From Discostella pseudostelligera (lineage: Eukaryota; Bacillariophyta; Thalassiosirophyceae; Thalassiosirales; Thalassiosiraceae), in contig JALLBK010000014.1 in NCBI GenBank assembly GCA_036940085.1, positions 1 to 64,000 on the forward strand: a stretch of 64,000 bases of DNA, read 5' to 3'. How positions within the stretch are numbered: position 1 is the first letter of the stretch; the number at the start of each line of letters is the position of its first letter. Under the pieces are notes generated by a model. The model saw only the letters and a program-made list of their open reading frames with translations. It was not told the DNA's origin and searched no databases. A program made the position numbers and the translations under genes. This document shows positions 20,481 through 30,907 of this stretch, piece after piece.

Positions 20481-22919
20481 ATGGTTGCTCACGCTCGCTC
20501 CTCATCGATGGCGGCATCATTGCCAGTAGTAGAGCCACGGCAACAGCAACAATCTCAATGCCGTCGCCGTCGACCGCAGACAACGGCGCGGCAAAGACGG
20601 CGGCGACAACGACTGTTTGTGGCAGGGACGACCACCGGCGGCATGGCCGCAATCTGGCTAGGCGTCGCTGCATCGTCACTATCTGGATCTGGAGCGTCCT
20701 CATCTTTACCCAACCACGCCGTTAGTACGGACGAGACCACCAGTGAATCACGATTACATTTGCGACATCGTCGTCTCGATGGGGGCAACAGCAACAACAT
20801 TCCCCCCTCCCTCTCCCAAAAAAGTTTGCCTGCATCATCATCAACCCACCACCGCTCCATGATGACAACGACATGTTTGCCCAATCAACACACCTTCATC
20901 TTAACAATGTACACCGATGCACACTCAATTAGCGACAATTCATGGATAATATCGCATGCACCCACGGGCAGCGAAGATGATGCTAGCAACACTTTCTCGT
21001 CGTCTGGTTTGGAAATTCACAGAGAATCAGTTGGTTCGGGAAATCTCGGCTACGGTGCCGTAGTCATTGATACCATATGTGCGGATAAGGCCCCCTCCAC
21101 GTCGGACTCCTCTCCGACCATCATCGAATCTTGCTATGATATCGAATTGTTCGACGCCAATGGTGACGGACTAACATCATCATGGGGTTCCTACGATGGA
21201 CTATCGGGGGGATTTTCACTCTCCCTTGATGGCATTGACATTCTTGAACATCGTAGCATGTCATGTGTACTAGGTGGAGACATGAAAAAGTGGAATGAGT
21301 GTGCGGCGACGAACGGATTCGAGTATTGCGGTATGAGGGTATGCACTACCACCTCGGGAGTCGGAGTGAGTGGTTCCGCCACTACTTCGAATTTGAGTGG
21401 AAGTCAATGTAAGGTCTTTCAGCCTCAGTGCAGGTCAGGATCCTCCTCCTCTTCCACGTCGGAGTCATCCCCCACATCTGCCTCGTCCATCTTGGTACAA
21501 GTCGAAACCGACTCGTTTCCCGAGGAATTGTCATGGGAACTTCGCATCTCGTCCAAATCCGATGCCACGAGCATGAAAAGGGCATTCGATAATGAACTAC
21601 TACTCGCAGGTGGGAAGCCAATGTATCAAGTAAATGAGGCTTCGTCCACGTCTACTACGGCCAACAACCTAATGATAGGTCAGCCTGGTGTCGGTGTTTC
21701 ATTGCAAGATACCGAATCTTACAACAGCACGGCATGCCTTCCCGCTCATCAATCAGTCAAGTGTTACGATTTTCGAGCATATGATGAGTATGGCGATGGG
21801 TTGGGCTGTGGTGCCGATGGATCGATATCCATTGTGCTGGAGACTGCCGTATCCCCGAACCACTGGGAGAAGTTGACCGTGACGCAGAATGACAGAGACA
21901 TGGCGAAGCGACAGGAGGTGGATGGTAAAAAGAAGCTGGCATGTATGGAAGAGAATGGATTATCCAAATGGAATTATTGCGCGGTACGAGTTTGTACCGA
22001 TGGAACTTTAATTGCATTGGAGGGTAATCAATGTGACTTTGGTATGGGCGACGACTTGATCGATAGTCGATTCCTGGATATTGACCCGTTGAGTGGGTTG
22101 ACTATGAGGCCTTGGCAAGATGCGATGCCTGAGGAAGAAGAGGTAATCAAGCTGGAGGATGCCATGCCGGAGGAAGATGAAGTAGTGGAACCGATCGATT
22201 TTGAGGACGTGAACTTTGATGTCACCGAAGAATTCATCGTGCCGGATGTTGAACAAGTTGAAACAGAGGTGGACGCGGATGAAAGTTGGGCAGAGTACTA
22301 TGAGAAATTGGAGCCTGGGCTTCGTGGTGACATCCAGGCCGCCTTTGCAAAGCCTAATCAAGATGAGGGTGATGAGGATGAACCACATCAGGAAGAGCAT
22401 GATCAGGATGAGTCCAATCAGGACGAGTCCAATCAAGACGAGCCCAATCTGGATGAGCCCAATGTGGATGTGGCCACCATGTTCATTGGAGTAAAGGGTC
22501 CGCGCGATGAGGATGAGCCCTGTCAGGATAAGCCCAATCAGGATGAGCTCATTCAGGATAAGCCCAATCAGGATGTGCCCACCATGTTAATTGGAGTAAA
22601 GGGGCCACGGAAAGACAAGGACAAACCTAAAGAGATGGCTGACGAGTCTGCCAATGATGAGGATGATGAAGACGATGGTTCGACGAAGCTGAGTAAGATT
22701 CAAAAGATGAAGATCAAGAAGCAACGAGAACGAGAGCGACAAGAGAAGCTCAAGTCGCGAAATCGTGACGATTCTGAATCCGAGTTGAATGCCATGGGAT
22801 ATGCCTCAAGCTCACAGCGCAAGAATGAAAGGAGGAAGTCTGATGATGACAATAATGAGGTGTATGATATCATGGACGGCGACATCATTGATGTCCAAAT
22901 AGATGAAGATGACAGATGA
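20481..22919 (+). CDS. membrane-anchored or secreted protein with two Cys/GDG units and acidic Asn-Gln-Asp-Glu repeats
   Basis: 812 residues. An Arg-rich N-terminus is followed by a hydrophobic segment (about 45-68), suggesting a signal anchor. Two similar extracellular-type units follow. Unit 1 (about 131-290) has CYDIELFDANGDGL; unit 2 (about 338-506) has CYDFRAYDEYGDGLGCG, preceded by LVQVETDSFPEELSWELRI. Each unit ends with a Trp-Asn-Glu/Tyr-Cys...VC pair (WNECAATNGF..CGMRVC and WNYCAVRVC). Asp/Gly-rich loops suggest metal binding, probably Ca2+ (inference). Residues 520-700 are acidic and contain an NQDE-type short repeat. The C-terminus is mixed-charge with KMKIKKQRERERQEK. I do not know a named family. 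The protein may belong to cell-surface or wall material, but the sequence does not prove this. Confidence 0.75.
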   Translation: MVAHARSSSMAASLPVVEPRQQQQSQCRRRRPQTTARQRRRRQRLFVAGTTTGGMAAIWLGVAASSLSGSGASSSLPNHAVSTDETTSESRLHLRHRRLDGGNSNNIPPSLSQKSLPASSSTHHRSMMTTTCLPNQHTFILTMYTDAHSISDNSWIISHAPTGSEDDASNTFSSSGLEIHRESVGSGNLGYGAVVIDTICADKAPSTSDSSPTIIESCYDIELFDANGDGLTSSWGSYDGLSGGFSLSLDGIDILEHRSMSCVLGGDMKKWNECAATNGFEYCGMRVCTTTSGVGVSGSATTSNLSGSQCKVFQPQCRSGSSSSSTSESSPTSASSILVQVETDSFPEELSWELRISSKSDATSMKRAFDNELLLAGGKPMYQVNEASSTSTTANNLMIGQPGVGVSLQDTESYNSTACLPAHQSVKCYDFRAYDEYGDGLGCGADGSISIVLETAVSPNHWEKLTVTQNDRDMAKRQEVDGKKKLACMEENGLSKWNYCAVRVCTDGTLIALEGNQCDFGMGDDLIDSRFLDIDPLSGLTMRPWQDAMPEEEEVIKLEDAMPEEDEVVEPIDFEDVNFDVTEEFIVPDVEQVETEVDADESWAEYYEKLEPGLRGDIQAAFAKPNQDEGDEDEPHQEEHDQDESNQDESNQDEPNLDEPNVDVATMFIGVKGPRDEDEPCQDKPNQDELIQDKPNQDVPTMLIGVKGPRKDKDKPKEMADESANDEDDEDDGSTKLSKIQKMKIKKQRERERQEKLKSRNRDDSESELNAMGYASSSQRKNERRKSDDDNNEVYDIMDGDIIDVQIDEDDR
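22356..22585 (+). repeat. coding minisatellite for NQDE[SP]-type repeats
   Basis: Tandem copies of a 15-bp unit like AATCAGGATGAGCCC encode NQDEP/NQDES pentapeptides. A duplicated larger block, FIGVKGPR / LIGVKGPR, occurs around 22480 and 22590. It lies inside the preceding gene and is likely length-variable. Confidence 0.8.
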
Positions 22920-23329
22920 GGTGGTTAGCAGCTCTCAATTTTTAGGTTTTACCATAGACAGAACTCTAGATATTTCCTTTATTTGTGTATTGTACTCAAA
23001 CTTACTTCCAATTGAGCGCCGCCGACTAGAGGTACTGCTGATTTCATTTTGAATCGAAAAGTATTGCAACTCCATTTCCCATTTCGGTCTCTGATCAACT
23101 GGTCAAATCCACTGCCCAAACGATAAATGCAATCAATGCCAATGGTATGGAAATACTTCCACGTGGCAGTTATTCGGCGGAAGGAGATTTGGCGGGAAAC
23201 ACAACCAATCTTCAATCTTCACTTTTCTAGATACTCGATGTCAGTCCATGTCCATGGTATGATGATGATGATGCCCATGCCGGAGCAAAACCAATAGCGT
23301 AACACTTTTCAGAGCGGGGAGGCAACATC
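22920..23329. other. spacer before the SLC25 carrier, with an E2F-type site
   Basis: 410 bp between two forward genes. It carries TTCCACGTGGCAG (G-box type) near 23157 and a full E2F-type palindromic site at 23188. No gene seen. Confidence 0.6.
23188..23199 (-). promoter_or_regulatory. E2F-type element TTTGGCGGGAAA
   Basis: TTTGGCGGGAAA matches the E2F/DP consensus on both strands. It lies 131 bp upstream of the carrier's start codon. Confidence 0.5.
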
Positions 23330-24628
23330 ATGCCAGCGAAATTGATACAGTCGAACCCTTCGTCATCAGGGAGTTCGTCGGTTGTTTCGTCCGACCAGCT
23401 TCCACCCGTCATCCATGCCATTGGTGAGTGTAGTTGTTGCGGCCGGCGGCAATATCGATTATCATCAGGTCTTCGTCATCATCGTTATCCTCGCTATTGA
23501 TCTTACTCACTCTATGTCACACGTATTTCATTAGCTGGATCTATTGGGAGTGCTCTTGCGATGTTGGCATTTTATCCATTAGAACGAATTCGTGTAGAGC
23601 TCACCCAGACGAGCGTAGGCGACAACGGCGGCAGCAGCAGGGGATCCAGATCGAGGAGAGATGGCGACCATCACCATCGGCCGCGAGCACACGAAACCTT
23701 TACAAAATGTTTACTCCGCTTGCACGAGGAAGGATCATTGTACAAAGGCTCATCTCATACTGTGACGACATTGACGATATCAAACGCTATTTTTTTCTAT
23801 GCACTAAATCTCTTCAAAACGAGGTTGGCGTCTATGCATCATCGACAACAAGGTAGGAGGTATCATCACCTCAATGCTCAACGGCTACTCATATACTTTC
23901 TATCGAAGACGGGGAACTCTCTTCTAGCATCAATCATTGCCGGATGCATCAATGTCATTATTACCAACCCATTGTGGGTTGCTAGTTTGCGCATAATGGA
24001 GTCCAAACCATCTGACACAAAGAACAATGACTTGCAACGACAAAATTTATGGAATGTCATGTACAAAATCTTTCAAAACGAAGGTGGTCTTAGCTTATGG
24101 AATGGTACAAGTACATCTCTGCTACTTGTTTCGAACCCAATCATCCAGCATTTTATGTATGAACAGTTGCGAGTATGGATGCTTGGAAAGCGCAGAGAGC
24201 TGACTCGTTTGAGAAGAAACGACGGCAGAAATGTCAACATTCAGATGGCAGCATCATTATCACTAGTTGAGGCGTTCATTTTTGGAGCTCTTGCTAAAAC
24301 AGTTGCAACTGTCGTAACCTACCCATTGCAATTGGCTCAGGTTCTGATACGCTTACAAAAGAAGCAACAACCCCTATCGAATACTACCGATGGCGACCAA
24401 AAGGACTCGAACAATAATTCTTCTTCGAGCGGCGAAAGGAGTAATTATTATGCAGGAACATTTGCTTGCCTTTATCAACAATTTTCATCTGGGGGCATTC
24501 AAGCGCTGTTTCAGGGAATGAACGCTAAACTACTTCAAACTGTCCTGACGGCAGCATTTACTTTCTTGACATACGAACAAACGTTGATATTAGTTGGTCA
24601 AGTTTACAAGAGGCGAAAAAGTATTTAG
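23330..24628 (+). CDS. SLC25 carrier, peroxisomal adenine-nucleotide-carrier type (two exons)
   Basis: Exons 23330-23423 and 23535-24628 join across a 111-bp GT-AG intron (phase 1), giving 395 residues. The junction restores a classical first carrier helix: HAIAGSIGSALAMLAFYPLE followed by RIRVEL, a P-x-[DE]-x-x-R signature. Helix 3 ends ITNPLWVASLRIM and helix 5 ends VVTYPLQLAQVLIRLQ. The order and the TNPLWV motif resemble PMP34/SLC25A17 and plant peroxisomal nucleotide carriers. Those carriers import ATP or cofactors into peroxisomes. Ser- and Asn-rich loops between helices are longer than usual. The first exon is too short to stand out alone, and the GT-AG frame restoration is the main evidence for it. 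Substrate and organelle are inferred from resemblance only. Confidence 0.85.
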
Positions 24629-24682
24629 GTAGTCATTATTCAACAATAATTTGTTGCATCCACGATCATTCATTGCAAAAGA

Positions 24683-26571
24683 TCAACTTTCGATATACGG
24701 GCACGACATGGAATTAACCGGCGCAGAAATTAATTGATGAAATTGACCGAAATCAATCTCAAGCGTTGCACCACGATGGTTGTTGTATTCTTCGTGACAA
24801 ATATCACGCGGATTTTCCACCCTGGCCCTATTTTTTGCAAATGGATTCCACCTCCCTCGTCGCCGAATTGTTTCATTCGATCCAACAGGAAAGACGCAGG
24901 GGGCGAATGACTGATGAAATGCGATATCCTCCAGACGGTAGGACTGTCGCGCCTGTAATGCCATACCTGTGACTTCGCATGTCCCTTCGCATAAGACGAT
25001 TATTTCAGCTTGCCGATCTTGGAGGAAATCGGTGATTTCTTCTGATGAAGTACTCCCAGCCGGTAGTTGTCTCTCTCCCAACCGCAAATTAGAAGTCGCC
25101 GCATCATCACTCACACTCTCACCAAATGTAGCGGTAGTGGAAACCCCAACATATGGACCGCGTGGGGTCCCACCTTCATCATACCAAACAGGACGCGGGG
25201 GTGACATCGGACTCAACGCATCCAATCTATGAACGACAACATGCGGAAGTCCCATCAGGATGTGCTGTTCGTATGTGACGTTTGAGTTTGGCTCCTCTTC
25301 ATTATTTACATTAGGCAATGAAGGACCATTCATAAGGGAGAGTGGATGAGATACAAAGTATGCTGTTTCAAGCTCCACAACTTCTCCATCTCCCCGAGGA
25401 ATAACAACTGGACACCGATCATGTTTCACACAATACACTCGAACCTTTGCCCCGATAACATGGCGCTTTCTCAACTCTGCTACCCGAAACATGAAATACC
25501 AACTATGCGGAGGAACCAAATAAGACGCAATCAGTGACGATTTTGATTCAGTCGATGCAGCATGAACTTTGAGAAACCCACCTTCCACCAACTTTACGAA
25601 CAACAGCAGCATCACTAAAAACAATTGTTCGTCCACGCTTTTGCCCTCTCGATATTCTTTGGAACAACAGTCCAACTGCAAGAGAGGAGAAGACAATTGC
25701 AGAAAAGACTTGGAGTAGTACGAGGATAAACGGAGTCCAACAGTCGCCGAAATAGTAGTCCGATGTTCCGTACCCAATAGTCGCCATGGTGCTCAGACTA
25801 AAGTATAATGCTAGTGAAATTCATCGAAATCGCAAAATATGTGAGAACATCTCACTAGACGCAATGTTCAAATTATTCTCAATTAAGTCAATCACTGCTT
25901 ACCCTCCATGTGGTTGTTGATATCCATCCCACAAAATGATGATGACTCGGCATAGTTAGCACTGGATCCAAGCAAAACATCTGCATGCGATCCAACTTTA
26001 TTCACTGTCAAATATAACCCAGAAAAGATCACGATAGTAATGAAGTATGCAATGAATATTCCAAACATCAATATGCATGTGGGTGTATGGGAAAGTGTGT
26101 CTGAATCAAATTAATGTGGAGAAAATTTAGCAATGGTCGATAGGTCAAAGAGCGTGCGAGCATGAGCATGGGTTACTTACGAAACCAATCGTCCCAGCAT
26201 CTTCTAGGTGTGAGGCGTGGTTGATTATCAGCCTCACAACAACAGAAGTTCTCGTTCGAGCGGCAGCATACCCTATCCAAGAATGTCGGTGGCGGGGTCC
26301 GGGGTCGTCTCGGCAGGGTTGGCGCCGCCGATCTGTGTGCATCGAGTACAGTAGTATTACTAGCGGTATTACCAGAATGACGCTGCCTCACCGATCCAGC
26401 ACTGGTCCATGAGCGAGAATTAACATTCGATACCCTCCACCGGCCACGAGACTGTGAGAAGTCGCCATCCCTATCCAAGATACGTGGTCCTGATGATGAT
26501 ATTCCGGATCCGGATCCGGTGGCTATGGTTGTGGTGTTTGGTAGCAGAGGCTGCTCTAGTTGAGAGCCCAT
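24683..26571 (-). CDS. inward-rectifier potassium channel (Kir family), four exons
   Basis: Exons 26181-26571, 25903-26100, 25582-25810 and 24683-25502; introns of 80, 92 and 79 bp; product 545 residues. After a Ser/Arg-rich cytoplasmic N-terminus comes the slide-helix region WFHTLSHTPTCILM, TM1, then the pore helix and filter ALYFSLSTMATIGYGT (filter at about 207-212). Cys residues flank the pore on both sides (SSFCGM and FGDCW), matching the Kir outer disulfide. TM2 leads to FQRISRGQKRGRTIVFSDAA, the basic segment that binds PIP2 in Kir channels. The cytoplasmic domain has FMFRVAELRKRHVIGAKVR and AEIIVLCEGTCEVTGMALQA, both diagnostic. An insert of about 60 residues before that last motif is unusual. 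Role: K+ conductance and membrane potential control at a cell membrane. It converges with the SLC25 carrier gene (54 bp). Confidence 0.92.
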
Positions 26572-27269
26572 GGCCGCGGCCCGTTGTAGTTGTCGATCTG
26601 AGAGCTCTATCTTGTCGGTTTGGCCTAAATATCAGCCCGGTGGATGAATTACTGGCACCTCATTCCTATCAACTCATCTACTTTCGCAATGGTCAATGGT
26701 CGTCATGGTTGACCTTCTTTGTGTCCGTTTCCGTTTGAGGGCTTCTTTCCAGTCACTAGTTGGATACTGAGACTGAATTCTATCTAACTTTGGGGTCTGG
26801 AGTGAAGCGAGATTCCACGTATCGTACGTGGTTCATCCTGCAACGTGGCAGTCAGTTCCACGTGGTAGGAGTACTACTTTTGAGTCTCGTACTTTGAGTC
26901 AATTGCCACGTGGTATTTTGGGCTGTCGATCGAGGGAGATGATTGATTCTTAGCCATCCGCAATATTATTATGGTCGGTTACACTCACTGGAATGTTTGC
27001 CGGTGCAGGGAAGATTGTTCACCAGAGTTACAAGAGTTCAAATAACTTCATCTTTTATGCTCCAGATCAGATTACATTTGTCTCTATCTGTACAAGTCCG
27101 AGCGTAATTCATTGGGCATCGCACAGCTTTTACCACAGATCATATTCACTCCACATAATTTAGTCCCCAAATTGAAGCATAATCTAAACAATGCTTCAGG
27201 TCATCAAAATGTCACGCTTAAGGAAACACTTTCTTTCACAATAAGTTGCCAACCTCCCCTCGAGTATCA
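26572..27269. other. spacer upstream of the Kir gene, downstream of the 14-repeat membrane protein
   Basis: 698 bp between two reverse genes. The Kir-proximal half holds a dense cluster of ACGTG cores; the other half is featureless AT-rich sequence and probably the 3' UTR of the neighbour. No gene supported. Confidence 0.6.
26814..26913. promoter_or_regulatory. cluster of five ACGTG/G-box cores
   Basis: In 100 bp there are TCCACGTA (26814), TACGTGG (26825), AACGTGG (26842), CCACGTGG (26858-26865) and CCACGTGG (26906-26913). The last two are perfect G-box palindromes 48 bp apart. The cluster lies 240-345 bp before the Kir start codon. G-boxes are bound by bHLH and bZIP factors; which factor acts here is unknown. 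Confidence 0.5.
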
Positions 27270-30200
27270 TTACAGTGATTGTAAGTCACGATTGGAGGCT
27301 TTTAATTTCTTCAGATGAGAGATCAGCTCCTGTTCTCTTCCCTCGTATGCTGCCAACAACTCATCGGCACTCTTTACAGTGTTGGTCGCCTGTACAAGCT
27401 CCTCTACCTCGGCACGAACCTGGGCATCAACCGATCCGGTAGCAGCTTGGCCCGTCTTCTTCTCCTTCATCTTCCGCAAATTCTTCAATAGTTCCTCCTC
27501 CCGACCAGCGAAACTAGTCAACATTTCCTCCGCACTTTTAGGGAGATCCAATTCGGCTGCAATTGACTCAACCTCGGCCTTGATCTTGGCATTCTTCTCT
27601 TTGGTGTTCATCATCTTCTTCAGATTCCTAAACAACTCTTCTTCACGTCCTGCATATGAGGCGAGTAATTCATCAGCAGTCTTTGGCACGCCCAATTCCT
27701 TCACGAGAATCTCAATTTCCTTTCGGATGTTGGCATCCTTATCCTGCTTTTCCTTCAGCCGCTGGAGATTCTTCAACAATACCTCTTCACGTCCCACATA
27801 TGAGGCGAGCATTTCATCGGCACTTTTGGGAATATCCAAATCCTTTACCAGAATCTCAACTTCTGCCTTGATCTTATCAGTCTTCTCCTTGTTGTTCATC
27901 ATCTTCTTCAGATTCCTCAAAAGTTCCGCCTCGCGTCCCGCATACGAGGCAAGCATCTCATCAGCGGTCTTTGGTACGCCTAGTTCCTTCACAAGCTCCT
28001 CTACCTCCGCCTTAATGCTGGCATCCTGCTCCTGTTTGGCCTTCATCTTCTTGAGATTCTTCAACAATACCTCCTCACGTCCAGCATACGATGCCATCAT
28101 CTCATCGGCACTCTTTGGTATATCCAGGTCCTTCACAAGAACCTCAACCTCTGCCTTAATACCGGCCACGCGTTCCTGATTGGCCTTCATCTTTTTGAGA
28201 TTCTTCAACAGTTCCTCCTCGCGTCCAGCATAAGAGGCAAGCATCTCATCAGCGGTCTTGGGCACACCTAATTCATCAGTTAAAGTCCTAACCTCAGCCT
28301 TAACGTCTTCATTCGCCTTCATCTTACGAAGATTTCTCAACAATTCCGCTTCACGGCCTACATACGATGCCATCATCTCATCGGCACTCTTAGGGACGTC
28401 TAATTCGCTCACCAGGATCTCAATCTCAGCCTTCATCTCGGCTACGGTAGCTTGTTGAACCTTCAGCTTTCTGAGATTCTTCAACAGTTCCTCTTCGCGT
28501 CCTGTATATGAGGCGAGCATTTCATCCGCGCTTTTGGGCACTCCAAGTTCACTCGCAAGTGTCTTAACCTCAGCCTTGACGTCTTCCTTCGCCTTCATCT
28601 TTCTCAGATTTTTCAACAATTCATCTTCACGTCCAGCATACGAGGCGAGCATATCATCGGCAGTCTTAGGAATGTTCAGCTCATCGACCAAAATCTCAAC
28701 CTCAGCCTTGATCTCTGCATCATTGACTTGCTTGGCCTTCATCTTTCTGAGGTTCTTCAATAATTGCTCTTCGCGTCCGGCATACGATGCTAGCAACTCT
28801 TCGGCGCTCTTGGGAGCACCCGTTTCGACTACCAAAGCCTCAATCTCTGCCTTGGTGTCTTCCTTGGCCTTCATCTTCCTCAGATTCTTCAACAATTCCT
28901 GCTCTCTGTCTTCATACGCTGCCAACATTTCATCGGGACTCTTAGGGATATTCAATTCCTCTACAAGAGTAATAATCTCGGCACGCATTTTCTTGGCTTC
29001 AATCTCAGGCTGCAATGCAAACAATAGATATTGGAAGTTGAGTGAGATAACGCGATCAGTCATGCATGCAGATATAGTATCACAACCCCGACGAACATAC
29101 CTGCTTCTGAGCATACAACTTTCGAAGATTGTTCAACAACTCCTGTTCACGTCCCTTGTACAACTCCAGCATTTCGTCCGCAGTCTTGGAGGCATTCGTC
29201 TCATCAGCAAGCGTCCTAATTTCGGCAATCATGGCAGCTTCCTTATCGGTCTTTACCTTCAATTTTCTGAGATTCTTGAGCAGTTCCGTCTCACGTCCAG
29301 CGTAGGCCGCCAAGAGTTCATCCGCGCTCTTGGGGGCATTTGTCTCATCTACAAGGCGTCTGATTTCTTCCTCGATTTCGCTTGAGCTCATACTGTAATT
29401 CAATGACAATCGCGATAAAGAGTGCAAAATCCGCATTAGAAACAAGTTGATATGAATGCTGTTGCCAGCACGAACGGTGAATGCAATTTCTCTACTTACG
29501 TTCCAATCAAAGCCGCAGCAGTGCCCGCAGCACCAATGGCGGCAAGGGAGCTTCCAACACCTCGTGAAGTCTTCATGTCCGATGTATCATCATAATATAC
29601 GTCATCATCCTCTCCATCGCCACGAGGAAGCTCACGGGTTTTGGCAACCTCCGGCTCACTAGTTGATCGAGCTTTGAGAAGTCCGGCGATGATCAAGGGT
29701 ACGGCAAGAACACCAATGACGATGAAGACGATGGCAGTAGTACCGAGACCACCCGAACTTGAGGCTTCAGCGGTTGTTGTGGTTTCTTTGGATGACTCGT
29801 CCACAGGAGGAGCTTCAGTCGACGTAGCATTGGAAGGAACGGTGTAATCGATGCCACTTCCTGGACTGCCAAGGCCAGAAATCAAGGTGTCTGGGTAGAT
29901 ATACTTGACTTTATCATACAGCTCTCCATCATTGATGGCGGTTTCAAGCTGATCGGCAAAGGCGGTGGCATCTTCCTCGCTCAAAGCAGAGGTATCGATA
30001 TCGAACGTGAAGTTGAGGCACAGGGCACCCTCGGGAGCGTAGACCAAATCAGCAGGGCAGTCTGCTCATCCAGAAAAGTGGATATCAGTGACGATTGTCC
30101 AAACAAAAAGATAAATCATTAGCACATTGAGCAAAACCAACATTGGAAAGTCAAATGTTGAGTCACACGACATGCATTCGACTCACCAACATCCGCAGCG

Positions 30201-30907
30201 GTAACCGTATTCAGCGTTTGCAACCTCCTTGCATTCGACGCCCTAAGACTTCTACGCGAACTACTCATCAATTCATCAGCCAATAGTTGATACCCCTCCG
30301 TGAGTTCCGCAATAACATTGTTATCTCCCTCATTGGCATTAATCTCGGCAGCGTCATAATACGTGGGTTTGCTCGACCCATCCAATATACCCGAGTAGTC
30401 GAACGAGGAGTAATCGAGGACACTTCCCACAATGCTTACCGACAAGGTTTCCGCGGCATCGACAGTCGGAGATGGCGTGGGTGGTAAAGTCGATAACACG
30501 GTAGTTGCCAAGTTATCACACATGTACCCCTTAATCTCGGCGGCCGTCGCAGTGATGTCACTGCCATTAATGTCCGAAATGGGAAACTCGGCATCGGCAC
30601 CCGTACAACAATCTTCACCGTATCCAAGAGCTTGACATTCACATGCCAATCCTAGAAAGGACACCTTTAATGGCAACGCAATATCTTGAAAGGAGGCATC
30701 GGCGCTGATAAGTCCAGAGCCTACGAGCCAGTTGTAGTATTCCTCCTGATTGAGACCGCCGGATGCGTCGGCATCGTAGGAATTTGCATCTTCAATCCAC
30801 CCGTTACAGTCATCGATGGTGTATTCTGGTACAGTGTCTCCCTCGCGACGAGCATGCGAGTAATGGAAGGCGGATAGGGTGACGAGTGCCGCCACTAGTA
30901 GTTTCAT
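27270..30907 (-). CDS. single-pass membrane protein: EF-hand-like/CCTG ectodomain plus 14 cytoplasmic GREEEL repeats
   Basis: Four exons: 30187-30907, 29500-30061, 29101-29392 and 27270-29009. Introns of 125, 107 and 91 bp have phases 1, 2 and 0; product 1104 residues. It has a signal peptide (1-19), an EF-hand-like loop at 45-56 (DADASGGLNQEE) and cysteines CEC (89-91) and CCTG (100-103). A Ser/Thr-rich stalk leads to one membrane helix (about 348-370), an acidic juxtamembrane region and the motif SSLAAIGAAG. From 429 to the end run 14 repeats of 44-48 residues with the consensus PKSADEMLASYAGREEELL then KNLRKMKAK, predicted coiled coil. The repeats should face the cytoplasm. The protein could link surface Ca2+ or ligand sensing to an intracellular scaffold, but this is inference. 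Related genes lie at 31898-33286 and 46417-49586. I know no named family. Confidence 0.85.
27285..29386 (-). repeat. coding tandem repeat, 14 units of about 135-145 bp
   Basis: The units encode the GREEEL repeats. Two units lie in exon 3 and twelve in exon 4 of the host gene. Alternate units share features (LGVPKTADEMLASY against LDIPKSADEMMASY), so the array seems to have grown by duplication of two-unit blocks. Intron 3 falls exactly between units 2 and 3. Confidence 0.9.

Noticed and set aside
25548..25582. Read-through of Kir exon 3 (VSQSSCCID) as the channel's C-terminus
   Set aside because: A 79-bp intron restores the FMFRVAELRK cytoplasmic domain in frame, which is far better supported.
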